Assembly (NCBI GenBank): GCA_002405445.1
Contig: DHLV01000112.1
Location: 1 to 12,181, forward strand
Length of the DNA: 12,181 bases
Direction: 5' to 3'
Origin: Flammeovirgaceae bacterium UBA4659
GTDB taxonomy: Bacteria > Bacteroidota > Bacteroidia > Cytophagales > Cyclobacteriaceae
The notes beneath the pieces are model-generated. The model saw only the letters and a program-made list of their open reading frames with translations. It was not told where the DNA came from and searched no databases. The position numbers and the translations under genes are program-made. This document shows positions 1-7,624 of the stretch, in pieces (within the stretch, counting starts at the first letter, position 1; the number at the start of each line of letters is the position of its first letter).

Positions 1-228
1 GAATAAATCGATGCTGTTTTTTTTGGCCCGATTGAAATGTGCGGGAAAACTGAGGCAACACAGTGCGGGCTGCAAACTGGCTTTGATAAAAAAGGACTGC
101 CGCGCATTGTTGAATTCGATCACAAGTTCGTCTTTGTTTTGACTGAAACAAGATACCAATACAAAACCCTGCAGGCGTTGATGCAATGCCTTACTCAGTT
201 GTGCCAGTAAAAAATAACTGTTGTGCAC
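1..228 (-). CDS. NFACT family protein (RqcH/FbpA-like), N-terminal part, runs off the left edge
   Basis: Reading the minus strand from a GTG at 228-226 gives 76 open codons to the window edge. The protein begins MHNSYFLLAQLSKAL and contains LVSCFSQNKDELVIEF, SFFIKASLQPALCCLSFP and FNRAKKNSIDLF. This is the start of the Bacteroidota NFACT (fibronectin-binding protein A / RqcH-like) family as I know it. Family members bind tRNA and stalled 60S/50S ribosomal subunits in ribosome quality control; that role is inferred here because only the first tenth or so of the protein is visible. The GTG start shares its first G with the TAG stop of the upstream hydrolase gene (TAGTG), which suggests coupled translation. 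The frame has a TGA eight codons upstream of the GTG and no ATG in between, so GTG is the only sensible start. Confidence 0.82.
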   Translation of the reverse strand, partial: MHNSYFLLAQLSKALHQRLQGFVLVSCFSQNKDELVIEFNNARQSFFIKASLQPALCCLSFPAHFNRAKKNSIDLF

Positions 229-989
229 TAGCTTTGAAAAGTCAAACCATCATAGGCCAAAGCAATGGATTTCGGAAGTTCTTTTTCAATGAACCGGTGG
301 GGGCCCATCTTATGGCTGATGTGTGTGAAGTATGTTTGCCGCGATCCAATCTTTTGCGCAACTTCAATGGCTTCTTGCAGCGTGAAATGTGACGGGTGGC
401 TTTCTTTTTGTAATGCGTTGAGAATGAGTATTTCTGTGCCAGCGAGTTTTTTATAGGTGTTCTCAGGTATCTGGTTGGCATCGGTAATGTAGCTGAAGTT
501 GCCGATCCGAAAACCCATTACCGGCATTTTCAAATGCATGACGGGTAACGGAGTGATGTGAAATCCGGCAGCCATAAATGGATCCTCGTCAATTGCGTGC
601 AGTTGGATTTGTGGTGCGCCAGGATATTTGTTTTCTTCAAACGCGTAGTAAAACTCTGTTTCTACCTGGCGCAAAGTAGGCGGCATTCCGTAAACAGGCA
701 TTTCTCGTTTCTGCAAATAATTGAAGGCCCGCACATCGTCAAGGCCGGCAATGTGGTCTTTGTGGCTGTGGGTAAGGATGACGGCATCCAGGCTGTTGAT
801 GTTCTCGCGCAGCATTTGCTGGCGAAAATCTGGGCCTGTGTCGATCACAATTGTTTGGTTTGCACTTTGCACCAGCACTGACACGCGCAATCGCTTGTCG
901 CGGTAGTCCAGTGATTGGCATACGGCACATGTGCACCCTATAACAGGCACTCCCTGCGATGTCCCCGTACCCAGCAGTGTGATTTTCAA
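228..989 (-). CDS. PhnP-like metallo-beta-lactamase-fold hydrolase
   Basis: This is a 253-residue protein of the metallo-beta-lactamase superfamily. The metal-binding motif THSHKDH is present (H74, H76, D78, H79). Further likely ligands are H152 (PVMH), D170 (YITDANQ) and H223 or H226 (THISHKMG). Near the N-terminus, C19, C21 and C24 form a CxCxxC group like the structural zinc site of PhnP, the phosphoribosyl cyclic phosphate phosphodiesterase. The closest role by family is therefore a cytosolic phosphodiesterase on a small cyclic phosphate, but no phn operon lies nearby and the substrate is unknown. The start is TTG at 989-987, which gives the expected opening KITLLGTGTSQG. The gene lies 7 bp after the small upstream gene and overlaps the NFACT gene by one base, so the three are probably one transcript. 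Confidence 0.9.
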   Translation of the reverse strand: MKITLLGTGTSQGVPVIGCTCAVCQSLDYRDKRLRVSVLVQSANQTIVIDTGPDFRQQMLRENINSLDAVILTHSHKDHIAGLDDVRAFNYLQKREMPVYGMPPTLRQVETEFYYAFEENKYPGAPQIQLHAIDEDPFMAAGFHITPLPVMHLKMPVMGFRIGNFSYITDANQIPENTYKKLAGTEILILNALQKESHPSHFTLQEAIEVAQKIGSRQTYFTHISHKMGPHRFIEKELPKSIALAYDGLTFQS

Positions 990-996
990 AACAGGC

Positions 997-1269
997 TCAG
1001 GCTTTTACTTCCGTGGCGGTAAGTTCTTGGTACAACTTCAGGCTCTTCTCCGTAAAGTTTGCTCGGTCCAACTCCACATTTTTCAAAATATCTAATATGG
1101 CGTTGATCTTGCCCTCCATTGTAAAAAACTTGTTGACGATCATGATCTTCTGTTCTTTCAATACGCAGTATCCAGACTTAAAATTGCCCTTTTCGTAGCG
1201 CAAGATGTAGTCAGATTCTGCAATCAAGTCCTCTAACTTGGTGAGAAACTGATTTGTGTACTTAATCAT
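997..1269 (-). CDS. Small conserved protein of unknown function
   Basis: The product is a 90-residue soluble, charged protein, starting MIKYTNQFLTKLEDLIAESDYILRYEKG and ending TATEVKA. It resembles a short hypothetical protein that I recall as widespread in Bacteroidota, but I know no function for it. It has no signal peptide, membrane segment or recognisable catalytic motif. I chose the ATG at 1269 instead of the in-frame TTG at 1305, because the extra 12 residues (a run of threonines) look non-coding. A possible -7 element (TAACTTTC on the minus strand, 1293-1300) also lies between the two starts. It is the first gene of the minus-strand unit and sits 7 bp before the PhnP-like hydrolase. 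Confidence 0.72.
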   Translation of the reverse strand: MIKYTNQFLTKLEDLIAESDYILRYEKGNFKSGYCVLKEQKIMIVNKFFTMEGKINAILDILKNVELDRANFTEKSLKLYQELTATEVKA

Positions 1270-1347
1270 GGTAGTGGTTGTGGTTCGTGGCCGAAAGTTA
1301 AGCAAAGGTTTTGGTTTTCAGAATCTTTACCTCGGCTGATTGATTGC

Positions 1348-1408
1348 GGCAGCATTGCTTTATTTCCCAGATTAGTCATTTGAAATTATTGGTGATGGCA
1401 ATGCTGCC
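1348..1408. repeat. Inverted repeat 1: 11-bp arms, 39-nt spacer
   Basis: GGCAGCATTGC at 1348-1358 is the exact reverse complement of GCAATGCTGCC at 1398-1408. The spacer is AT-rich and shows no further strong pairing. The outer flanks also share CCTCGG in reverse complement (1330-1335 and 1408-1413), but out of register with the arms. Confidence 0.8.
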
Positions 1409-1421
1409 CGAGGGGTGGCGA

Positions 1422-1451
1422 ATCCTGACAGTACCGCCTGAATGTCAGGAT
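1422..1451. repeat. Inverted repeat 2: 9-bp arms, 12-nt spacer
   Basis: ATCCTGACA at 1422-1430 pairs perfectly with TGTCAGGAT at 1443-1451. A shorter alternative hairpin (CCTGA at 1437-1441 with TCAGG at 1445-1449) would compete with it, so two exclusive folds are possible in RNA. As DNA it would make a plausible dyad operator. Confidence 0.8.
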
Positions 1452-1459
1452 ACACACAC

Positions 1460-1517
1460 ATTGAAAATGACAGATGATTTTTCGATCACAATAAGATCCA
1501 ATCCTTTCATTTTCAAT
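1460..1517. repeat. Inverted repeat 3: 11-bp arms, 36-nt spacer
   Basis: ATTGAAAATGA at 1460-1470 is the exact reverse complement of TCATTTTCAAT at 1507-1517. It begins 9 bp after inverted repeat 2. Confidence 0.8.
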
Positions 1518-1609
1518 CGTCAGCACACATTGTAAAAAGTCTAATGACTATTTTGGAGTTATTTCTACTTTTTTGTTGAGCCTGTGGCTTAAATGCCTGC
1601 AGTATTCTC

Positions 1610-1617
1610 TATTTTTG
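1610..1617 (+). promoter_or_regulatory. Candidate -7 element for the gld cluster
   Basis: TATTTTTG matches the Bacteroidota -7 consensus TAnnTTTG and ends 13 bp before the gldA ATG, which would give a very short leader. No TTG sits at the usual distance for a -33 element, so the call is weak. Confidence 0.3.
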
Positions 1618-1630
1618 CAACCCTCACCAG

Positions 1631-2350
1631 ATGTCATTGCAGGTTCAACAGCTTACAAAAATATATGGCGCCCAAAGGGCGTTAGATGACATATCGTTCT
1701 CTGTCCGAAAAGGCGAAATCGTTGGGTTTTTGGGGCCCAACGGTGCAGGAAAGTCCACGACCATGAAAATTGCCACTACCTACCTGCCGCCTACTTCGGG
1801 TAGCGTGTGGGTAGAGGGCATCAATGTAGAGCACCAACCGATTGAAGTGAAGAAAATGATCGGCTACCTGCCAGAGCACAACCCGCTGTATCTCGATATG
1901 TATGTGCACGAGTATTTGCAATTTGTAGGATCAGTGTATGGTCTGCGCGGTACCGCATTAAGGATCCGCGTCAGAGAGTTGGTAGAGATGTGTGGCCTCG
2001 TGCGCGAGCAGAATAAACGCATAGAAGCACTCTCCAAAGGCTACCGCCAGCGCGTAGGTCTCGCACAGGCGCTCATTCACAACCCGCAAGTTTTGATCTT
2101 AGACGAGCCCACCTCAGGGCTCGATCCCAACCAGATACTTGAAATCAGGAAACTGATCAAAGCAATTAGTGACAACAAGACAGTGATCTTCTCCACGCAC
2201 ATCATGCAAGAAGTCCAAGCATTGTGCGACAGGGTGATCATCATCAACAAAGGGAAAATTGTTGCCGATGACTCAATCGAAAACCTGTTGGAAAACAATG
2301 GCAACCTGGAAGAAGTTTTCCGCTCTTTCACCAGCACCGCAGTCGCATGA
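1631..2350 (+). CDS. gldA: ABC transporter ATP-binding protein, GldA type
   Basis: This 239-residue cytoplasmic ATPase would energise the membrane complex formed by the next two genes. Walker A is GPNGAGKST (residues 35-43), the signature is LSKGYRQR (134-141), Walker B is VLILDEP (154-160), the D-loop is GLDP (163-166) and the switch histidine is H190 in STHIMQEV. At the Q-loop position the sequence is GYLPEHNPLY, the form typical of GldA and related ATPases, with PE where many ABC proteins have Q. In Flavobacterium johnsoniae, GldA works with GldF and GldG and is needed for gliding, although some gliding relatives do without it; a gliding role here is therefore inference. The ATG at 1631 gives the expected short N-terminus. 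The stop overlaps the gldF start (ATGA), so translation is coupled. Confidence 0.85.
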   Translation: MSLQVQQLTKIYGAQRALDDISFSVRKGEIVGFLGPNGAGKSTTMKIATTYLPPTSGSVWVEGINVEHQPIEVKKMIGYLPEHNPLYLDMYVHEYLQFVGSVYGLRGTALRIRVRELVEMCGLVREQNKRIEALSKGYRQRVGLAQALIHNPQVLILDEPTSGLDPNQILEIRKLIKAISDNKTVIFSTHIMQEVQALCDRVIIINKGKIVADDSIENLLENNGNLEEVFRSFTSTAVA

Positions 2351-3069
2351 TCCGGGTTTTTGTCCGTGAGTTTTCAGGTTATTTAAGTTCTCTGATCGCC
2401 TATATGGTGATAGGGGTATTTCTGACGGCCATTGGGTTGCTGACCTGGGTGTTTCCTGAAACCTCTGTGCTGGACTATGGGTATGCGGACATGGACACGT
2501 TGTTTTCAACGGCACCCTACGTTTTTATTTTTCTCATTCCCGCCATTACCATGAAAACTTTTGCGGAAGAAAAGAAAATGGGTACCCTCGAGTTGTTGCT
2601 CACCAAGCCGTTGAGCGAAGTGCAGATAGTATGGGGTAAATTTTTTGCAGCGTGGGGCTTGGCAGTGCTGGCGTTGTTGCCCACGGTGGTGTATTATTTT
2701 TCAGTCTCGGCATTAGGTAATCCGAAAGGTAACATTGATGCCGCTGCGGTGGTGGGCTCCTATATCGGATTGATTCTGCTGGCTGCCATTTTCACTTCCG
2801 TTGGCGTATTGGCCTCAGCGCTTACGCAGAATCAGATTGTAGCATTTATTGTAGCTGCTTTTTTGTGTTTCCTGCAGTACATTGGTTTTGATTCGTTTTC
2901 TGCGTTTGCCGGAGCACAGGCATTATTGGTCAAGCAGATGGGTATTCTGTATCACTACGAGTCGCTGAGCCGCGGGTTGATTGACAGCCGCGATGTGGTG
3001 TATGCATTGAGTGTAACCGGATTTTTTACGCTGTGCACCGTATTAACCATAAATAGCAGGTTATGGTGA
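2347..3069 (+). CDS. gldF: ABC transporter permease, GldF type
   Basis: This 240-residue integral membrane protein has about six hydrophobic segments, at roughly residues 12-34, 55-75, 98-118, 134-156, 162-182 and 217-236. Between the second and third lies TFAEEKKMGTLELLLTKPLS, the cytoplasmic coupling segment typical of ABC-2 permeases of the GldF/NosY kind. It is the membrane partner of the ATPase encoded just upstream. The ATG overlaps the upstream stop by 4 bp, and its own TGA overlaps the gldG start by 7 bp. The length matches GldF. The transported substrate is not known for the family. Confidence 0.87.
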   Translation: MIRVFVREFSGYLSSLIAYMVIGVFLTAIGLLTWVFPETSVLDYGYADMDTLFSTAPYVFIFLIPAITMKTFAEEKKMGTLELLLTKPLSEVQIVWGKFFAAWGLAVLALLPTVVYYFSVSALGNPKGNIDAAAVVGSYIGLILLAAIFTSVGVLASALTQNQIVAFIVAAFLCFLQYIGFDSFSAFAGAQALLVKQMGILYHYESLSRGLIDSRDVVYALSVTGFFTLCTVLTINSRLW

Positions 3070-4763
3070 ACTGGAAAAACAGCAGAAAGGTTGGCGACCT
3101 GTTGCTTCTGGCAAACGGGGCCGTGGCGTTGCTATTGCTCAACCTGCTGGCTTCGTTTTATTTTTTCCGCATCGACCTCACCGAAGAAAAACGGTACACC
3201 ATCAAACCACAAACCAAACAGGTGCTGGCAAGTGTAGAGGAGGAGGTATTTGTAGAGGTTTTTTTGGAAGGGGAATTGAATGCCGGTTTCAAGCGTTTTC
3301 AGAAATCCATACGCGAAACGCTGGAGGAGTTCCGCATTTATTCCAACAACAAAGTCAATTTTATTTTTACTGACCCCAATCACGCCAAAAGTGAAAAAGC
3401 GCGCAGCGAGTTTATGAGTGAGTTGGCAGCAAAGGGCATTCACCCCATGAACGTGATTGAGAGCAAAGACGGGCAGCGCATTGAGAAGTTTGTGTTTCCC
3501 GGTGCACTGGTATCGTATGGTGGTTTTGAAACGGGTGTGATGTTGCTGAAAGGCAACCGTGCGCAGGGATCGCAAGAGGCACTGAACCAGTCTATCGAAA
3601 ATGTTGAGTTTGAATTGGCCAACGCCATCTATAAACTAAGCAATAACAACCGTAAAAAGATTGCGCTGGTGCGTGGCCACGGTGAGCTGGACAGCCTGCA
3701 AATTGCAAGTTTCAACAATGCGTTGCTGGAACAGTATGATGTGTACAAAACAGATCTTTCAGCGAAACCTACAGTGGGTAATTATGAGGTGTTGATCGTT
3801 GCCAAGCCGAAAACAGAATTTTCTGAACCCGACAAATACAAACTTGATCAATACCTGATGCGCGGTGGCAAAATACTTTTTTTGCTCGATCGTTTAGATG
3901 CCAATATGGACAGCGCCTCCAACGACAACTATTTTGCCTTTCCCTACAACCTTAACCTAGATGACCAGCTCTTCCGATATGGCGTGCGCATCAATCCGGA
4001 CCTGGTGCAAGATCGTATAAGTGGTCAATACCCGGTGGTGGTGGGCAACGCAGGAGGCCGTCCACAATTGATGCAACTGGATTGGCCTTTTTTTCCTTTG
4101 ATCAACCAATACGCAGATCATCCTATTACCAGAAACCTGGATGCTACGCAAACAAAATTCGTCAGCAGCATCGATACAGTAAAAGCTGCTGGGGTGAAGA
4201 AGAAACCATTACTTTTCTCATCACCGTATTCGCGCAAGCTACTGGCACCTGTAAAGGTTGGCGTAAACGACTTGCGCAAGCAGACTCAGGAAGGCACCTT
4301 CAATGCAGGGGCTTTGCCCGTTGCCTATTTACTGGAGGGTAAGTTTACCTCGCTGTTCAACAATCGTTTTGCACCGGCCGGGGTTGATACCGTTGGGTTT
4401 GCAGCCAAGAGCGTGGACACCAAAATCGTGGTGGTGGCTGATGGCGACATCGCCAGAAATGACGTAAACCCGAGGCGAAATGAGCCGCAAACACTAGGCT
4501 ATGACCCGTTTACCCGCTACACTTTTGCAAACCAGGATCTATTGCTAAACATGGTGGCATACCTCGCCAACGAAAATGGGTTGATTGCCGCCCGCAACAA
4601 AGAGGTGAAAATCCGCCCTCTCAATAAAGAAAAAATCCGCAACGAAAGAACCTACTGGCAGGTGGTGAACATATTGGTGCCATTGGTAGCGCTGGCATTG
4701 TTCGGGTTGGCCAGAATGTACGTGCGCAAGAAAAAATATTCATCATTTGTGACTGAACGTTGA
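3063..4763 (+). CDS. gldG: Gliding-type ABC transporter auxiliary protein GldG
   Basis: The product has 566 residues with an N-terminal membrane helix (about 14-36), a long extracytoplasmic region and a C-terminal helix (about 533-550) followed by a basic tail RKKKYSS. This two-anchor layout and motifs such as RIDLTEEKRYTIKPQTKQVL, KKIALVRGHGELD and GGKILFLLDRLDANMDS are those of GldG/ABC-type uncharacterised transport proteins. The central part resembles the GATase-like fold seen in IFT52/GldG-type domains. It probably forms the periplasm-facing part of the complex with GldF. It starts inside the end of gldF (ATGGTGA, 3063-3069) and its TGA shares one base with the next start, so all four genes are tightly coupled. 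Confidence 0.88.
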   Translation: MVNWKNSRKVGDLLLLANGAVALLLLNLLASFYFFRIDLTEEKRYTIKPQTKQVLASVEEEVFVEVFLEGELNAGFKRFQKSIRETLEEFRIYSNNKVNFIFTDPNHAKSEKARSEFMSELAAKGIHPMNVIESKDGQRIEKFVFPGALVSYGGFETGVMLLKGNRAQGSQEALNQSIENVEFELANAIYKLSNNNRKKIALVRGHGELDSLQIASFNNALLEQYDVYKTDLSAKPTVGNYEVLIVAKPKTEFSEPDKYKLDQYLMRGGKILFLLDRLDANMDSASNDNYFAFPYNLNLDDQLFRYGVRINPDLVQDRISGQYPVVVGNAGGRPQLMQLDWPFFPLINQYADHPITRNLDATQTKFVSSIDTVKAAGVKKKPLLFSSPYSRKLLAPVKVGVNDLRKQTQEGTFNAGALPVAYLLEGKFTSLFNNRFAPAGVDTVGFAAKSVDTKIVVVADGDIARNDVNPRRNEPQTLGYDPFTRYTFANQDLLLNMVAYLANENGLIAARNKEVKIRPLNKEKIRNERTYWQVVNILVPLVALALFGLARMYVRKKKYSSFVTER

Positions 4764-5686
4764 TGCAGCAAAACCGCAATATACGCCTGTTGGCTTCTTT
4801 GGCCTTGCTTTCTGCTGCTACGTTGGCGGTATTGGTGGTTGGATTCAAAACCGGTTCCGAAATCGACAAGAATCTTTTCAAAGCCATTGATCAGTCCGAA
4901 ATCAGCGAAGTACGGTTCACTTCTGTCAAAGACACCATGCAACTGAAGTACGATGGCGCCAAATGGCTGGTGAACGGTAAAGAAGCTGACAGGCAATTGA
5001 TCAAAGTTTTTTTCGCTACGATCTTGCAAGCAGAGCCCAAACGCAAAGCTGCACCATCGTTGGTGGACAGTTTGAAGAAGCTAAATGGTGCGGTGAAGGT
5101 TACATTACTGAGAGAGGGGGAGATACTGAAAGAATTTTTCGTGGCGGGCAACCCCACCAAATCAGAAACCTACTTTTACTTTACCGGAGGCGATTGGTAT
5201 GTGGTCACCATTCCGGGTTACCGCGTGTATGTGGCATCGGTGTTTGAGCTGAATGAAAACGATTGGCGCGTGAGACGGATTTTCAATTTCAACTGGCAGA
5301 ACTTTAAGTCGTTGCGTGCTACTTTTCCCCAACAGCCGTCCGAAGACTTCAGCATTACCGCCCAAAAGCAATACATTTCGATTGAAGGTATGGATGCTGA
5401 TACCACCAAACTGTTAGGCTACCTCGATGCTGTTTTACAAATGCCCTCGGACAAAATCCTGACAACGGAAGAGGCCAAAGCGTATGACAGCCTGCTTCGC
5501 ACAACCCCGGCAGTGCAAGTTTCCATTTTCGACATTGCCAACCGCGAGTGGAAGCTATCTGTTTTTGGCAACTCATCTTCACAAAAGCCCGCGCTTGCGG
5601 TCGCCAACAGCGAAGTTGTCGTGCTCAACGCACAGGCTGCTGCCATTTTGCTGCGTGGCAGAATCTACTTTAAGCCCAAAAGGTAA
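4763..5686 (+). CDS. DUF4340-type membrane-anchored protein
   Basis: The product has 307 residues. A single N-terminal helix (about residues 6-28) is followed by a hydrophilic, probably periplasmic domain. The features LYDGAKWLVNG-like (here LKYDGAKWLVNGKEADRQLI), the FFVAGNPTKSETYFYFTGGD segment and the RVRRIFNFNWQNFKSL segment fit DUF4340, a family repeatedly found next to GldG-like transporter genes. Its function is unknown; the position suggests a fourth component or a substrate-side partner of the GldAFG complex. I chose the ATG at 4763, which overlaps the gldG stop as TGATG, instead of the TTG one codon earlier. About 110 bp of non-coding DNA follows before dnaN. Confidence 0.8.
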   Translation: MQQNRNIRLLASLALLSAATLAVLVVGFKTGSEIDKNLFKAIDQSEISEVRFTSVKDTMQLKYDGAKWLVNGKEADRQLIKVFFATILQAEPKRKAAPSLVDSLKKLNGAVKVTLLREGEILKEFFVAGNPTKSETYFYFTGGDWYVVTIPGYRVYVASVFELNENDWRVRRIFNFNWQNFKSLRATFPQQPSEDFSITAQKQYISIEGMDADTTKLLGYLDAVLQMPSDKILTTEEAKAYDSLLRTTPAVQVSIFDIANREWKLSVFGNSSSQKPALAVANSEVVVLNAQAAAILLRGRIYFKPKR

Positions 5687-5734
5687 ATGTTCAAAAAGTG
5701 TTGATAATCAGCAGGTAATACTTGTTTACTCACC

Positions 5735-5765
5735 TTGTGAGGTATGATTTTTCGTTCTACCTTTA
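5735..5765 (+). promoter_or_regulatory. Candidate Bacteroidota-type promoter of dnaN
   Basis: TTG at 5735-5737 and TACCTTTA at 5758-5765 are 20 bp apart. This fits the -33 TTG / -7 TAnnTTTG arrangement, with one mismatch in the last base. The leader to the dnaN ATG would be about 30 nt. The -33 site lies in a small dyad (CTCAC at 5729-5733, GTGAG at 5737-5741). Confidence 0.4.
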
Positions 5766-5798
5766 CCCCCCGTTAAAACCACAAACCACTCATTTCTA

Positions 5799-6923
5799 AT
5801 GAAGTTTATTGTTAACTCAAGCTACCTGCTCAAGCAGCTTTCCAACATCAATGGCGTGATCACTACCAATCCGGTAGTTCCCATTCTCGAAAACTTCTTG
5901 TTCGAAATCGACAAGAGTAATTTGAAGATTACCGCCTCTGACTTGCAGACTTCAATGATCACCGAAATGACCGTAGAGTCAAAAGAAAAGGGCAGTATTG
6001 CAGTACCCGCACGCATCTTGTTGGATACGTTGAAGAACCTTCCGGATCAACCTGTAACTTTCTCGATAGACACTACAAGCTACGCCATCGAAATCAGCTC
6101 TGACAATGGGCGTTACAAGTTAGCAGGCGAAAACGCCACCGATTTCCCAAAAGTCCCCTCTGTGGCAAACGATTTTTCGGCTACGATCTCGTCCGATGTT
6201 TTGGCGAAGGCCGTCAACAACACCATTTTTGCAACCAGCAGCGATGAGCTTCGCCCAGCCATGACGGGCGTTTATGTGAATCTGGGCGAGAAGAACACCA
6301 CTTTTGTGGCGACAGACGGGCATCGCCTGGTGCGATACCGCAGAACGGATATCAAATCAGACAATGGCAACTCCATCATCATTCCGCGCAAAGCGTTGAA
6401 TTTGTTGAAGACCACGTTGCCAACGGAGAACACTGACGTGACCATCGACTTCAACATGTCGAATGCATTTTTCAATTTCGGCAACATCCGCATGATCTGC
6501 CGCCTGATAGACGAGCGTTTTCCCGATTATGAGAATGTGATTCCGTCATCAAACCCCATTAAGATGACCATCAACCGCACCGATTTATTGGGGTCTTTGA
6601 AGCGCATCTCGATTTACGCCAACAAAACCACCCACCAGGTGCGTTTGAAGATCACGGGAAGCGAACTTCAGGTATCGGCTGAGGACCTGGATTTTGCAAA
6701 CGAAGCAAATGAACGTCTCTCTTGCGAGCATGAAGGCGAAGACATTGAGATTGGCTTCAACGCACGGTTTTTGGTTGAGATGCTTTCTAACCTGGATGCT
6801 GATCAAATTAAACTGAACATGTCGGCACCCAACAGGGCTGGCGTAATCAACCCGGCCGAAAAAGATAAGGCAGAAGACATTCTGATGCTGGTGATGCCGG
6901 TGATGCTCAACCAGTACGCATAA
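5799..6923 (+). CDS. dnaN: DNA polymerase III beta subunit (sliding clamp)
   Basis: This 374-residue protein matches the length and layout of bacterial beta clamps, with three repeated domains of about 120 residues each. Family hallmarks are visible: the N-terminal MKFIVNSSYLLKQLSNINGVI, the VPILENFLFEI segment, PAMTGVYVNL, FVATDGHRL in the middle domain, RLIDERFPDYENVIPS, and the C-terminal LMLVMPVML. The clamp encircles DNA and holds the replicative polymerase and other factors, which dock in the pocket that includes the C-terminal segment. In many bacteria dnaN sits beside dnaA; here it lies alone between the gld genes and a flotillin unit. It has its own candidate promoter and a strong terminator, so it is probably a single-gene transcript. 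Confidence 0.97.
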   Translation: MKFIVNSSYLLKQLSNINGVITTNPVVPILENFLFEIDKSNLKITASDLQTSMITEMTVESKEKGSIAVPARILLDTLKNLPDQPVTFSIDTTSYAIEISSDNGRYKLAGENATDFPKVPSVANDFSATISSDVLAKAVNNTIFATSSDELRPAMTGVYVNLGEKNTTFVATDGHRLVRYRRTDIKSDNGNSIIIPRKALNLLKTTLPTENTDVTIDFNMSNAFFNFGNIRMICRLIDERFPDYENVIPSSNPIKMTINRTDLLGSLKRISIYANKTTHQVRLKITGSELQVSAEDLDFANEANERLSCEHEGEDIEIGFNARFLVEMLSNLDADQIKLNMSAPNRAGVINPAEKDKAEDILMLVMPVMLNQYA

Positions 6924-6945
6924 TCATTTGCTGCCTAAACCATTG

Positions 6946-6979
6946 AAAGCCACGCAGTTTGTGTGGCTTTTACTTTTTG
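6946..6979 (+). terminator. Intrinsic terminator after dnaN
   Basis: An 11-bp stem (6946-6956 AAAGCCACGCA with 6960-6970 TGTGTGGCTTT, one G-U pair) closes a 3-nt loop. It is followed by TTACTTTTTGG. It begins 22 bp after the dnaN stop. Confidence 0.8.
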
Positions 6980-7036
6980 GTTACAATTTAAGCATCCAAC
7001 TCATAAATTGCCGGAAAATTAAGTTTACAAATACCC

Positions 7037-7609
7037 ATGGAAGCAGTTGAAAGTTGGTGGCAAAGCCTTGAAGGAATTTTAAAGGTTTTTTGGGGATTGG
7101 CCATCCCGTTTACCTTGTTCTTTGTATTACAATTGATTTTCTCTTTTTCGGGCGCTGATTCACCCGATGACTTACCTGACTCGGAGATAGAAAGCGACCA
7201 CGGCATTCCGTTTCAGTTTCTTACCCTCAAAAACATGGTGGGCTTTTTCACTATTTTTTCGTGGGCAGGCATTGCCAGTGTGAATGCAGGCTTATCGAAT
7301 ACCGTTTCCCTCGTCATTGCCAGTATTTCGGGCTTGATGATGATGCTGATGATGGCCGGGTTGTTTTACGTCACCGGCAGAGCTGCGGCTGATGGTACCA
7401 TGAAAATTGCGGATGCCATCGGCAAAACCGGTGAGGTGTACCTGATGATTGGCCCGTACCGCAAGACCATCGGGAAGGTGCAGGTGAATGTTACCGGCTC
7501 GCTGCGCACGCTCGATGCCGTTACTGACGATGAAAATCTCATTATCACGGGCACGCTGGTGAAGGTTGTGGGCGTCACAGAAAATCTATTAATCGTTACA
7601 GCCATTTAA
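7037..7609 (+). CDS. NfeD/YuaF-like membrane protein, flotillin partner
   Basis: The product has 190 residues. Hydrophobic segments lie at about residues 15-37, 64-84 and 88-112. A small soluble C-terminal domain (about 125-190, containing GKTGEVYLMIGPYRKTIGKVQV) has the look of the NfeD OB-fold: short beta strands, then valine-rich ends such as LVKVVGVTENLLIV. NfeD-like proteins of this short kind (YuaF in Bacillus, YqiJ in E. coli) are encoded next to flotillins and are thought to act with them in organising membrane microdomains. Here the flotillin gene starts 15 bp downstream, which supports the pairing. The ATG at 7037 follows a TAAGTTTA element (7020-7027) that could be a -7 box, but no -33 element is apparent. 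Confidence 0.78.
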   Translation: MEAVESWWQSLEGILKVFWGLAIPFTLFFVLQLIFSFSGADSPDDLPDSEIESDHGIPFQFLTLKNMVGFFTIFSWAGIASVNAGLSNTVSLVIASISGLMMMLMMAGLFYVTGRAAADGTMKIADAIGKTGEVYLMIGPYRKTIGKVQVNVTGSLRTLDAVTDDENLIITGTLVKVVGVTENLLIVTAI

Positions 7610-7624
7610 CTAACCATACAAACC

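Larger units (their letters stand above)
1270..1630. other. Divergent intergenic region with three consecutive inverted repeats
   Basis: This 361-bp stretch separates the minus-strand unit from the gld cluster and should hold the promoters of both. I see no convincing gene; the short open frame at 1344-1535 ends in low-complexity residues. What it does hold is three perfect inverted repeats one after another: 1348-1358/1398-1408 (11 bp), 1422-1430/1443-1451 (9 bp) and 1460-1470/1507-1517 (11 bp). A candidate -7 element for gldA lies at 1610-1617. The repeats could be regulatory sites, a structured RNA or the remains of a small repeat element. Confidence 0.6.

Noticed and set aside
1270..1305. 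Extended N-terminus of the small minus-strand protein from TTG 1305
   Set aside because: The added residues include a run of threonines and cross a possible -7 promoter element. The ATG at 1269 gives the expected start.
1344..1535. 63-codon open frame in the divergent gap
   Set aside because: It covers the three inverted repeats, has no family resemblance, and its start and composition do not look coding.
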